Below, piece after piece: positions 1-6,399 of a stretch of 16,036 bases of DNA. The stretch covers positions 1 to 16,036 of the forward strand of contig JAPLSP010000704.1 in the NCBI GenBank assembly GCA_026398575.1, read 5' to 3'. The notes below the pieces were generated by a model that searched no databases, was not told the DNA's origin, and saw nothing but the letters and a program-made list of their open reading frames with translations. The stretch's first letter is position 1, and each line of letters starts with the position of its first letter. The DNA comes from Candidatus Sumerlaeota bacterium. GTDB lineage: Bacteria > Sumerlaeota > Sumerlaeia > JADFCT01. The translations under genes were made by a program, and so were the position numbers.

Positions 1-462
1 ATTTGCGAAGAGAACACCTACGAAGGCCAGGCGCCGATGGAGCTGGAAGCCGCCGCCTGCGAGGCCGGCGACGAAAGAGGCTTCTATCCGGCGCTGCTGG
101 ATGCTTCGCCGAAGGCCGGGACGCTTTTTACGATCCGCGCCTCCGCGATCATCCGCGGCCTGGTCGAAGACGCGCGCAAAGGGACGCCGCGCGAAATCTG
201 CGCCGCCCGGTTCCACAACTCCGTGGCTCGCATGGCGCTGGACGCCTGCCGGTATATTCGCGAGCGCACGAATCTGAAAGTGGTCGCGCTCTCGGGTGGC
301 GTCTTCGCCAATACATTCCTGCTCGAACGGCTCGCGGGCCAGCTGGAATCCGAGGGATTTGAAGTGCTGATGAATGCGCGCGTTCCGGCGGGCGATGGCG
401 GCGTCAGCCTCGGTCAGGCGGCCATCGCCGCGGCGCGAGTTCAGTGGAAACGGGAAGAGTAA
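1..462 (+). CDS. hypF: HypF carbamoyltransferase, C-terminal end (5' truncated by window)
   Basis: This is the C-terminal 153 residues of HypF, which moves the carbamoyl group of carbamoyl phosphate to the C-terminal cysteine of HypE, the first step of cyanide-ligand synthesis for [NiFe]-hydrogenases. The reading frame is open from base 1, so the gene starts outside the window. The visible part belongs to the Kae1/TsaD-like domain. It opens with NTYEGQAPMELE, has the glycine motif VALSGGVFANTFLLERL in the middle, and ends with VPAGDGGVSLGQAAIA, the expected order and spacing for HypF. The acylphosphatase, zinc-finger and YrdC-like domains would lie upstream. The stop is at 460-462 and hypC follows after 63 bp on the same strand. 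The TsaD protein itself is an alternative, but the hyp context and the YEGQAxMELE motif favour HypF. Confidence 0.95.
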   Translation: MCEENTYEGQAPMELEAAACEAGDERGFYPALLDASPKAGTLFTIRASAIIRGLVEDARKGTPREICAARFHNSVARMALDACRYIRERTNLKVVALSGGVFANTFLLERLAGQLESEGFEVLMNARVPAGDGGVSLGQAAIAAARVQWKREE

Positions 463-525
463 ATTCCCGCGATGGGGGAAGAATAGATTCCCTCGATTAT
501 TGTCAATGAAAGCGAGGGTGACATC

Positions 526-753
526 ATGTGCTTGGCAATTCCAGGACGGGTGATTGAAGTCAACGGCCCCAAGGCCAAGATCGAGATATTGGGCAATATC
601 CGCGAAACGGACCTGATGCTCGTCGGCGAAGCGGCCGTCGGCGAATATCTATTGATTCATGCCGGCTATGCCATTCAGAAGATGACGGAAGAAGACGCCA
701 ATGAGACCTTGAGCCTGTTGCAGCAGGCGGCGATTTACGCCAACGATGTATAA
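526..753 (+). CDS. hypC: HypC/HybG-family hydrogenase maturation chaperone
   Basis: This 75-residue protein has the length and start of HypC: it begins MCLAIPGRV, so after removal of the initiator Met the essential Cys is the N-terminal residue. In the family this cysteine, with HypD, holds the iron atom while CN and CO ligands are added, and HypC then escorts the unit to the large-subunit precursor. The body contains the OB-fold pattern AKIEILGNIRETDLMLVG, then VGEYLLIHAGYAIQKM and an acidic helix, as usual. The ATG at 526 is preceded by GAGGGTGA about five bases upstream. It lies between hypF and hypD. From sequence alone I cannot tell which hydrogenase it serves. Confidence 0.97.
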   Translation: MCLAIPGRVIEVNGPKAKIEILGNIRETDLMLVGEAAVGEYLLIHAGYAIQKMTEEDANETLSLLQQAAIYANDV

Positions 754-816
754 ATCTTTTTTAATTATTAAAGCAATTTAATGAGCTATAATTTGTAATC
801 AAGCGAGGCGTGAGAC

Positions 817-1893
817 ATGAGGCCTGAAACGAAAGCCGCAAATGAACGCAATGTCGAACGAATCCGGCTCGCCGCTGAAAAGTTGGGGCGTCCGATGCGC
901 CTGATGGAAGTGTGCGGTACGCATACGCACGCGATCGCGCGGGCCGGCTTGCGCACGCTGATGGCGCCGCACGTCGAAATGGTCTCGGGGCCCGGATGCC
1001 CCGTCTGTGTGACGGCGCAGCAGGACGTCGAGCGGATGATCTGGCTGGCGCGCCAGCCGGGCGTGGCGCTGTGCGTTTTCGGCGACATGATCCGCGTGCC
1101 GGGGCTTGAATCCAGCCTCGAACGCGAACGCGCCGGCGGCGTGGACGTGCGCATCGTCTATTCGCCCGGCGATGCGCTGAAGATGGCCCGGGAAGATCCG
1201 CATCGCACGTTCGTTTTCGCCGCCGTGGGATTCGAGACGACGGCGCCCATCACCGCCGCCGTGGCGCTCGAGGCCCGGGCCGGCGGCGTCAAGAATTTCG
1301 CGCTGCTGTCGCTGCACAAGGTGATTCCGCCGGCGATGGAAGCCGTGTTGTCGGGCGGTGACGTGCGCATTGACGGCTTTCTCACGCCGGGCCACGTCTC
1401 GGTGATCATCGGCGCCAAGGCCTATCAGCCGCTGGCCGAGCGCTTCAAGGTTCCGTGTGTCGCCACGGGCTTCGAGCCGCCGGATATCCTCGAAGGCGTG
1501 GCCATGCTTTGCGAATGCGTTGCCGAGGGACGATACGGCTCCTTCATTCAATATCATCGCGCCGTCACCAACGAAGGCAATCCGAAAGCCCTGGCGGTGA
1601 TGTTCAGCGTCTATGAAATCGCCGACTCGGCCTGGCGCGGCCTTGGGACCATCCCGAAAAGCGGATTGAACTTCCGCAAGGAATGGGGCGCGTTCGACGC
1701 CGAGCGAAGATTTGAAATCCCGACGCCGCCGGCGCTCGATCTGCCGGGATGCCTGTGCGGTGAAGTATTGAAAGGCCGCATTCAACCGCCGCAATGCCCG
1801 TTATTCAGAGTCCGTTGCTCGCCGCGCAATCCCATCGGACCATGCATGGTTTCGTCCGAAGGCGCATGCGCCGCCAGTTATAAATATGGATGA
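817..1893 (+). CDS. hypD: HypD, Fe-S scaffold for the Fe(CN)2CO cofactor
   Basis: A full-length HypD of 358 residues. HypD with HypC is the scaffold on which the Fe(CN)2CO unit is built; it carries a [4Fe-4S] cluster and redox-active thiols. The signature motifs appear in order: EVCGTHTHAI (Cys33), SGPGCPVC (Cys61 and Cys64), GFETTAP at about 138, PGHVSVIIG at about 191, and TGFEP at about 217. The C-terminal cysteine field is Cys312, 314, 327, 334, 343 and 351, with the CPLF and GPCMVSSEGAC signatures. No key residue seems missing. It lies 63 bp after hypC, across an AT-rich spacer (754-800), and 18 bp before the next gene. The ATG at 817 is favoured because the protein then begins just before the conserved N-terminal helix. 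Confidence 0.97.
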   Translation: MRPETKAANERNVERIRLAAEKLGRPMRLMEVCGTHTHAIARAGLRTLMAPHVEMVSGPGCPVCVTAQQDVERMIWLARQPGVALCVFGDMIRVPGLESSLERERAGGVDVRIVYSPGDALKMAREDPHRTFVFAAVGFETTAPITAAVALEARAGGVKNFALLSLHKVIPPAMEAVLSGGDVRIDGFLTPGHVSVIIGAKAYQPLAERFKVPCVATGFEPPDILEGVAMLCECVAEGRYGSFIQYHRAVTNEGNPKALAVMFSVYEIADSAWRGLGTIPKSGLNFRKEWGAFDAERRFEIPTPPALDLPGCLCGEVLKGRIQPPQCPLFRVRCSPRNPIGPCMVSSEGACAASYKYG

Positions 1894-1911
1894 TTCAAAA
1901 GGAGGAGCATC

Positions 1912-2301
1912 ATGAAACTTGCCCGACAAGACCGCATCGCCATCCGCGAACAGGTGGCGCCCGTTTTTGAAGAAATTACGGCCAACGCCACGCCAGTGAA
2001 CCACCTGTGGCGGCGCCATGAAATTGTTGTCAATGGCGCCACGTATCCCGGCCTGCTCTACAAGACGACGTGCCTCAAGTTCCTTCGCGACGCTATCGCC
2101 GAACTCCATCCTACGGACGGAATCATCGTGATCAAAATTGATTCGACGAATTTGAACTGGAAGTCGGGATATTTTGTAATGACGACGGAAGAGTTCTTCG
2201 GCGGCGGAGCGCACAACATCCCCAATACGCACTCCTACAAAGAGGTGGGAAGCTATGCCCTGGGAGTGACGATCAACTGGACGCTGGGATATATTGTTTG
2301 A
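1912..2301 (+). CDS. Unrecognised 129-aa protein inside the hyp operon
   Basis: I do not recognise this protein. The gene is very likely real. Its ATG has a strong ribosome-binding site (AAAAGGAGG at 1897-1905), it sits 18 bp after hypD and about 56 bp before hypE on the same strand, and its codon use matches its neighbours. The product is soluble-looking, with no signal peptide or membrane helix. It has a single cysteine (in YKTTCLKFLRD) and a mixed alpha/beta pattern: an N-terminal helix (QDRIAIREQVAPVFEEI), a central strand HEIVVNGATYPGLLYK, a hydrophobic strand GIIVIKID, then YFVMTTEEFFGGG, and a hydrophobic C-terminus. No metal-binding Cys/His cluster or nucleotide-binding loop is visible. 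Position suggests a role tied to hydrogenase maturation or assembly, but that rests on context only. Confidence 0.85.
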   Translation: MKLARQDRIAIREQVAPVFEEITANATPVNHLWRRHEIVVNGATYPGLLYKTTCLKFLRDAIAELHPTDGIIVIKIDSTNLNWKSGYFVMTTEEFFGGGAHNIPNTHSYKEVGSYALGVTINWTLGYIV

Positions 2302-2357
2302 AAAACTATTTCTCTCGAAATCGCTGAATCAAACTCAGAAAATGGGTGATCACGCTA

Positions 2358-3359
2358 ATGGACAATTCAAAAATCCTTTTGGCCCATGGCGGCGGCGGCG
2401 CGCTGATGCGCGAACTCATCGAGCAGACCATCGGCCCGGCTATCGGCGGACTGACGCAGGACCTGCCCGACGCCGCTCCCATCCCCGGCGAATTTGATGG
2501 TCTGGCGCTGACGACGGATTCCTTCGTTGTCAAGCCGCTCTTCTTCCAGGGCGGCGACATCGGCTGCCTGAGCGTCTATGGGACGCTGAACGATCTGGCG
2601 GTCTCGGGCGCGCGGCCATTGGCGCTTTCCATGGCGCTGATTCTCGAAGAAGGTTTGGAAATTGAAATCCTAAAGCGCGTGCTGGAGTCGGCGGGGCGCG
2701 CCGCGCGCGAATGCGGCGTGCCGATCATCACCGGCGACACGAAAGTCGTCTCGCGCGGACAGGCAGACCAGCTTTATATCACGACGGCGGGCGTCGGCCA
2801 GCGCCGCGCTGCGCTGTCTCCCGCGCTGATCCGCGAGGGCGACGCCATCCTCATCAACGGCGGCATCGCCGAACACGGCGTCGCCGTCATGAGCGCGCGG
2901 CAGGGCTTGGAGTTCGAAACGCCCATCCGCTCGGACGCCGCGCCGGTCTGGCCGCTGGTCAGGGCGCTGCTCGATCAGGGCGTGATGGTCAAGGTCATGC
3001 GCGATCCGACGCGCGGCGGCCTGGCGGCCTGCTGCTACGAGATCGCCGAATCGGCGGGAGTCACGGTCGTTTTGGAAGAAGAGAGAATCCCGCTGCGGCA
3101 AGAAGTCATCGGCGCTTGCGGGATGCTGGGACTCGATCCACTTAACATCGCGAACGAAGGCAAGGTCGTAGTTTTCGTCTCCCCCGCCGACGCCGAACGC
3201 GCCGTGGACATCCTGCGCGAACTCCCAACCGGCAAAGACGCCGCGATCATCGGCCACGCCGTCTCGCGCCGCGCCAAACCCGCCATCCTGCGCACGCGCT
3301 ACGGCGCCGAGCGCGTCATCGAAATGCCCTACGGCGAAGATTTGCCGAGAATCTGCTAA
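2358..3359 (+). CDS. hypE: HypE, carbamoyl dehydratase (thiocyanate-forming)
   Basis: HypE accepts the carbamoyl group from HypF on its C-terminal cysteine and dehydrates it with ATP to a thiocyanate, the source of the CN ligands. This 333-residue protein has the PurM/ThiL-like features: ILLAHGGGG at the N-terminus, LTTDSFVV at about 51, GDIGCLSVYGTLNDLAVSGA (about 66-85), TGDTKVV, MRDPTRGGLA (about 214-222), and the essential C-terminal PRIC ending in Cys333. I chose ATG 2358 over the in-frame GTG at 2346. It gives the family's usual short lead before the first motif, and GGGTGA (2344-2349) is then correctly spaced. Its last 57 codons and stop recur at 3870-4043. Confidence 0.96.
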   Translation: MDNSKILLAHGGGGALMRELIEQTIGPAIGGLTQDLPDAAPIPGEFDGLALTTDSFVVKPLFFQGGDIGCLSVYGTLNDLAVSGARPLALSMALILEEGLEIEILKRVLESAGRAARECGVPIITGDTKVVSRGQADQLYITTAGVGQRRAALSPALIREGDAILINGGIAEHGVAVMSARQGLEFETPIRSDAAPVWPLVRALLDQGVMVKVMRDPTRGGLAACCYEIAESAGVTVVLEEERIPLRQEVIGACGMLGLDPLNIANEGKVVVFVSPADAERAVDILRELPTGKDAAIIGHAVSRRAKPAILRTRYGAERVIEMPYGEDLPRIC

Positions 3360-3360
3360 T

Positions 3361-3407
3361 ATTTTTTCAAACTCCGAATATTTTTTTGAACTCCGTTTGA
3401 AAAAAAT
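3361..3407 (+). repeat. AT-rich inverted repeat just after hypE
   Basis: ATTTTTTCAAAC (3361-3372) pairs with GTTTGAAAAAAAT (3395-3407) around a loop of about 22 bases, starting two bases after the hypE stop. The stem is almost all A-T apart from a few G-C pairs. It lacks the GC-rich stem and following T run of a textbook intrinsic terminator, so a terminator role on either strand is only possible. It marks the left edge of the non-hyp insert between the two hypE tails. Confidence 0.4.
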
Positions 3408-3424
3408 ACCAAATAAGATCGCCA

Positions 3425-3673
3425 TCACACAACGCGCACGTGGCCAACGCGATTATTGCCAGTGTGTTTTAGAGCAGGGCGAGGAACAGGGCGAGAACGG
3501 GGAACGCTTGCTCCGGCGCCCAGCTCCAGGAAATCGGCAAATTCACTTCGAGCGATTCGGCGATGGAAATAAGCGATCAATTCCTTGCCGCTCAAGTTAT
3601 GCGCTTCCTTATAGATTTGCTCTTGGATGCGCCGCTTCATCTCGACGCAATCGAATGCCTTCTTTGATTTCAT
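3425..3673 (-). CDS. Small partner protein of a PIN-type toxin-antitoxin-like module
   Basis: The N-terminal half of this 82-residue protein (FDCVEMKRRIQEQIYKEA, then LIAYFHRRI and FADFL) matches a small-protein type I know from genomes where it directly follows a short PIN-like protein in a toxin-antitoxin-like pair. The start is well supported: GGAGG is six bases before the ATG, and the stop of the PIN remnant is one base upstream, so translation would be coupled. The C-terminal 30 or so residues are Pro/Arg-rich and look unlike the family, so the natural end may have been lost by drift. It is encoded opposite to hypE. Family recognition is from memory of the motif; the direction of neutralisation is unknown. 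The truncated partner makes function doubtful. Confidence 0.6.
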   Translation of the reverse strand: MKSKKAFDCVEMKRRIQEQIYKEAHNLSGKELIAYFHRRIARSEFADFLELGAGASVPRSRPVPRPALKHTGNNRVGHVRVV

Positions 3674-3674
3674 A

Positions 3675-3815
3675 TCAAGCCTCCAATCCCTTCACGATGT
3701 CTTCTGGCGTCAGGATCAAAACAGCGCCGTATCCGCGCGCCGTATTGACCCCATTAAAACCGCGAATGCGCATCGGTTTGAGCAAGTGCTTGAAATTCCA
3801 TAATGCATTCAATGA
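3675..3815 (-). pseudogene. C-terminal remnant of a PIN-like toxin gene
   Basis: The last 45 or so residues of this minus-strand frame contain LWNFKHLLKPMRIRGFN, then GVNTARGYGAVLILTPEDI. This resembles the C-terminus of short PIN-domain proteins, where a pattern like SWNFKHI...IRxFNAVN...GY...ILTPEE is usual. The PIN N-terminus with its acidic catalytic residues is missing: upstream the frame loses family resemblance and then simply runs antisense through the repeated hypE tail (3870 onward). The stop (3675-3677) is one base from the start of the small partner gene. I therefore read this as half a toxin-antitoxin-like pair, truncated near the junction with the hypE repeat. The left boundary of the remnant (about 3815-3840) is approximate. 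Confidence 0.55.
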
Positions 3816-3869
3816 ACGAACACTAAACCGTCTGAAGCAGCGCAGCAATGGGAAAAACTCCCGGCGCCG

Positions 3870-4043
3870 GCCGACGCCGAACGCGCCGTAGACCTCCTGC
3901 GCGAAATCCCAACCGGCAAAGACGCCGCAATCATCGGCCACGTCGTCCCGCGCCGCGCCAAACCCGCCATCCTGCGCGCCCGCTACGGCGCCGAGCGCGT
4001 CATCGAAATGCCCTACGGCGAAGACTTGCCGAGAATTTGTTAA
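3870..4043 (+). pseudogene. Second copy of the hypE 3' end
   Basis: This 174-bp segment repeats the last 57 codons and stop of hypE (3186-3359) at a constant offset of 684 bp with no indel. I count about 11 differences. Six or so are silent and the coding ones are conservative (Ile/Leu, Leu/Ile, Ala/Val, Ser/Pro, Thr/Ala), and the end is still PRIC plus a stop. There is no start codon or N-terminal part upstream, so it cannot make HypE. The pattern of mostly silent and conservative changes suggests it was copied from, or is, the tail of a functional related hypE rather than drifting freely after a local duplication. The two copies bracket the PIN-like remnant. Confidence 0.85.
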
Positions 4044-4064
4044 AGTTGGTTTTGGGTGAAGGGG

Positions 4065-4138
4065 CGCAAGGACTACAAGGACAGCAAGGACCGCAAGGAC
4101 GCAAAACGAACCACAAGGAGCGCAAGGAGTACGAAGAA
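4065..4138 (+). repeat. 9-bp tandem repeat, consensus CGCAAGGAC
   Basis: Units in order are CGCAAGGAC (4065), TACAAGGAC (4074), AGCAAGGAC (4083), CGCAAGGAC (4092), an imperfect GCAAAACGAAC (4101), CACAAGGAG (4112), CGCAAGGAG (4121) and a decayed TACGAAGAA (4130). The invariant core is CAAGGA. The array lies in the convergent gap between the hypE tail copy and the end of hypB. Similar short CAAGGAC-type arrays occur between genes in several bacterial lineages without a known function. Units are too short and lack spacers, so this is not a CRISPR array. Confidence 0.75.
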
Positions 4139-4150
4139 TGGGCTGGGTGG

Positions 4151-4171
4151 GCGCGGGACGCCGGACCGCGC
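4151..4171 (-). terminator. Possible GC hairpin after hypB
   Basis: GCGCGG (4151-4156) pairs with CCGCGC (4166-4171) around a nine-base loop, three bases downstream of the hypB stop on the minus strand. It could slow or end transcription of the minus-strand operon. There is no T run after it, so a Rho-independent terminator is not established. Confidence 0.3.
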
Positions 4172-4173
4172 GA

Positions 4174-4827
4174 CTACTTGTTTTTCTTGATATTCGAGAG
4201 CAGCCACTCTGCGAGTTTTTCGATGCCTTCGCCGGTGCGGGCGGAGGTGTAGAAAAGGAGCGCTTCGGGTTTGATGTTGCGCATGTTTTCTTTGAGGCGG
4301 TCGAGGCTGAAATCGGTGAAGGGGAGCAGGTCCATTTTGTTGATGATGACGGCGTCGGCGCTCTGGAACATGGGGGGGTATTTCACGACTTTGTCATCGC
4401 CTTCGGTGACGCTGAGGACGACGGCGCGCAGGGTCTCGCCCAGATCGAATCCAGCAGTGCAGACGAGGTTGCCGACGTTTTCGATGAAGAGCAAATCCAT
4501 CGTCTTCAGGTCGAGGGTATCGAGCGCGATGGTGACCATGTTGGCGTCGAGGTGGCAGCCGCCTTCGGTGTTGATCTGGACGGCGGGCGCGCCGGCGCGT
4601 TCGATGCGCTCGGCGTCGTTGCAGGTGGCCAGATCGCCTTCGATGACGGTGAAGCGCGCGGCGGTCTTGAGGCGCGGGGTGAGGGCTTCGAGCAGGGCGG
4701 TCTTGCCGGCGCCGGGCGACCCGAGGAGATTGACGCACAGGATTTGCGCGCTTTCGAGCCGCGCGCGAATCGCCTGCGCCATTTGATCGTTGGCTTTGAG
4801 GATTTTTTTCGCGAGTACGATTTCCAT
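4174..4827 (-). CDS. hypB: HypB, nickel-insertion GTPase
   Basis: HypB is the SIMIBI-class GTPase that works with HypA to load nickel into the hydrogenase large subunit. The 217-residue product shows the Walker A loop GSPGAGKT (36-43), EGDLATCNDAERI (from 63), GGCHLDANMV with the Cys91/His92 metal-site pair, IENVGNLVC (115-123), and the guanine-specificity motif NKMD (163-166). The ATG at 4827 is preferred over the upstream in-frame ATG at 4851. It has AAAGGA seven bases upstream and gives the family's normal N-terminus; the longer form would overlap hypA. The His-rich stretch or CxxCGC nickel site found at the N-terminus of some HypB proteins is absent, so nickel storage is not expected. It follows hypA by 10 bp. 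Confidence 0.96.
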   Translation of the reverse strand: MEIVLAKKILKANDQMAQAIRARLESAQILCVNLLGSPGAGKTALLEALTPRLKTAARFTVIEGDLATCNDAERIERAGAPAVQINTEGGCHLDANMVTIALDTLDLKTMDLLFIENVGNLVCTAGFDLGETLRAVVLSVTEGDDKVVKYPPMFQSADAVIINKMDLLPFTDFSLDRLKENMRNIKPEALLFYTSARTGEGIEKLAEWLLSNIKKNK

Positions 4828-4837
4828 GATGGTTCCT

Positions 4838-5200
4838 TTAATCAATTTCAATCGAAGTCAGCAGCAGCTCCCTGCCCTTCTCGATATATATGTCATAGCT
4901 GCCGCATTGGGGGCAAGGGCTAAAGGCTTCCTCGAATTGCGAACGGACGCCGCATTTGCGGCAATCGCCCGTGAGCAGGGGTTGTTCGATTTCCAGTTCA
5001 GCCGTTTCCAGCAGGGTACCGGCGCGCATGGCGTCGAAGGCGAACCGCAAGGCTTCGGCGCTGGCGCCGGAAAGGCGTCCGACCAGAACCTTCACTCGCT
5101 GGACGCGGCCTTTTTCTTCCGCGAGCCCCTCCGCCTTGGCGCGGCGAACCTCCTGCTCGGCGGCGCCGATCAATTCCGAGGCGATGGAGGCTTCGTGCAT
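4838..5200 (-). CDS. hypA: HypA/HybF nickel metallochaperone
   Basis: HypA binds nickel through its N-terminal MHE motif (His2) and delivers it, with HypB, to the hydrogenase large subunit. This 120-residue protein starts MHEASIASEL and carries the structural zinc site as two Cys pairs, Cys80/Cys83 (CRKC) and Cys96/Cys99 (CPQC), the typical spacing. A hydrophobic strand RVKVLVGRLSG and an amphipathic helix complete the usual fold. The gene starts two bases after the stop of the upstream membrane-protein gene and has only a weak AGAG-type Shine-Dalgarno, so translation is probably coupled to that gene. hypB follows after 10 bp, with its ribosome-binding site overlapping the hypA stop. Confidence 0.97.
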   Translation of the reverse strand: MHEASIASELIGAAEQEVRRAKAEGLAEEKGRVQRVKVLVGRLSGASAEALRFAFDAMRAGTLLETAELEIEQPLLTGDCRKCGVRSQFEEAFSPCPQCGSYDIYIEKGRELLLTSIEID

Positions 5201-5202
5201 GA

Positions 5203-6399
5203 TCAGGCGCTCTTCTCTTGGTTCGACATTGATTTTTGGGCGTAGGCGCGCGCGGCGGCCAGACGGATTTTTTCGGCGTACGACTTGAAGTCGCTGACGT
5301 CGCGATCCGTGAGCGGCGCCTGGCTATAGCGAGCGATTTCAAAGGCGCCTGTCATGCGTTCGAGCCCCGCGCGATAGGGCATGAGATCGGTCAGTGTGAA
5401 TGAGTATTCTCGCGCGGTCTGGAAATCCGAGCGCGGCCGTTCGAGCTGCTTCATACTGTTGCAGAACTCCTCGAAAAAGGCGAATATCTGTCCGCGCGCG
5501 GAATCGGGCGGAGGAGGCGCCGGGCGGGCGGCGGCGGGAGGCGCCGGCGCGATCTCGCCGCGGGCGACGTTATCCACGAGCGGCGGAACCGGCGCCGGCG
5601 CATGTTGGGCCATGCGCTGGCGCCAATAGCGGATCACCACCAGCATCAGCGCCAGCAGGAGTCCGATATAAGCGCCCATCCGGACGGCTTCCCAGAATCC
5701 CCAGGTCTCTCGGGAGCGGGGATACTCGACAGGATTGCTGAGGTTCATGATCGGGGACGACAGCGAGAAAGGCTTCACGGGCGGCCCCAGCCACAATGTC
5801 GCGGCCACGAGCGGCCCCGCAATGAGCGCCAACAAGAGCCATTGCCGCGCCAGCACGCCTGTGATCGTCCATCCCATCCCCGACGCGCCTTGATGGGCGC
5901 GTTCAAGCGTGGCGGCGAAGTGATCGGCGATGGCCATCGTCACCCACAAAAAGCCCGTCGCCCCGAGGGTGAGCCAGACCAGCCATTCCGGGAGGCGCCA
6001 GGCCATCAGGGCGCCGAAGCAGATCAGATTATTGTTCAACAGCAGGCGATGCCAGTCGCGCTGCTGCAGCGCCAGCAAGGCCAGCGGCGCATTGAGCGCG
6101 ACGAATGAAAGAATCCAGGGCGGCTTGCGTACGACGAGATAGGGCGAAACAAAAATGGCGATGTAGCAGAGATAAACGCCGAGCCGCTCGCGATGCGTCA
6201 ACCCATTGAGGAGATCCATCAAAGGAAGTCGCAAGACATAGACGCTCAGGAATATGATCGCTCCCCCGCCCCACGTGGCTGCCGCCACCCAGACCAGCGA
6301 GGCGTGAGGCCATCCGCAATAGACTCCCAGCATGGACGCCCCGGCAGTCCAGAGATACAGCAAAAAATAGACTAAAATCAGCGGCGCCGTTGAATACAC
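5203..6399 (-). CDS. Multi-pass membrane protein with DUF4129-like C-terminus
   Basis: A 398-residue protein with about seven predicted membrane spans (roughly 5-27, 34-57, 72-91, 95-111, 119-153 as one or two, 183-203, 242-257). A proline/alanine-rich linker follows (about 265-300), then a cytosolic C-terminal region (about 325-385) with AREYSFTLTDLM...GAFEIARYSQAPLTDRDV. That tail resembles DUF4129, normally found at the end of TgpA-like transglutaminase membrane proteins, but no transglutaminase core (Cys-His-Asp) is present. The start is a GTG at 6399 with AAAGG eight bases upstream; no in-frame ATG is better placed. Its stop is two bases before hypA, so it is the first gene of the minus-strand unit with hypA and hypB. 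Function is unknown; a link to hydrogenase maturation is only positional. Confidence 0.85.
   Translation of the reverse strand: MYSTAPLILVYFLLYLWTAGASMLGVYCGWPHASLVWVAAATWGGGAIIFLSVYVLRLPLMDLLNGLTHRERLGVYLCYIAIFVSPYLVVRKPPWILSFVALNAPLALLALQQRDWHRLLLNNNLICFGALMAWRLPEWLVWLTLGATGFLWVTMAIADHFAATLERAHQGASGMGWTITGVLARQWLLLALIAGPLVAATLWLGPPVKPFSLSSPIMNLSNPVEYPRSRETWGFWEAVRMGAYIGLLLALMLVVIRYWRQRMAQHAPAPVPPLVDNVARGEIAPAPPAAARPAPPPPDSARGQIFAFFEEFCNSMKQLERPRSDFQTAREYSFTLTDLMPYRAGLERMTGAFEIARYSQAPLTDRDVSDFKSYAEKIRLAAARAYAQKSMSNQEKSA

Noticed and set aside
754..816. Promoter for hypD with TATAAT at 787-792
   Set aside because: No recognisable -35 box lies 16-18 bases upstream, and hypD is probably co-transcribed from hypF/hypC; kept only as part of the repeat observation.
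799..1794. Long open frame antisense to hypD (331 codons)
   Set aside because: It is Arg/His/Ala-rich with no family-like motifs and mirrors a well-supported gene; GC-rich coding DNA commonly leaves such open antisense frames.
2346..2357. GTG start at 2346 for hypE
   Set aside because: It would add four residues and put the Shine-Dalgarno sequence inside the gene. ATG 2358 fits both the family N-terminus and the spacing.
3816..3941. Upstream part of the minus-strand frame containing the PIN-like remnant
   Set aside because: From about 3870 this frame is simply antisense to the repeated hypE tail, so its first codons are not part of any toxin gene.
4065..4138. CRISPR-like array
   Set aside because: Units are nine bases long and contiguous, without spacers and without cas genes nearby.
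4828..4851. Upstream ATG at 4851 as the hypB start
   Set aside because: It overlaps the end of hypA and lacks a well-placed ribosome-binding site, whereas ATG 4827 has AAAGGA and a standard HypB N-terminus.
4138..4923. Plus-strand 261-codon open frame
   Set aside because: It is antisense to hypB and hypA, whose motifs are complete, and shows only Asp/Glu/Gly-rich shadow sequence.
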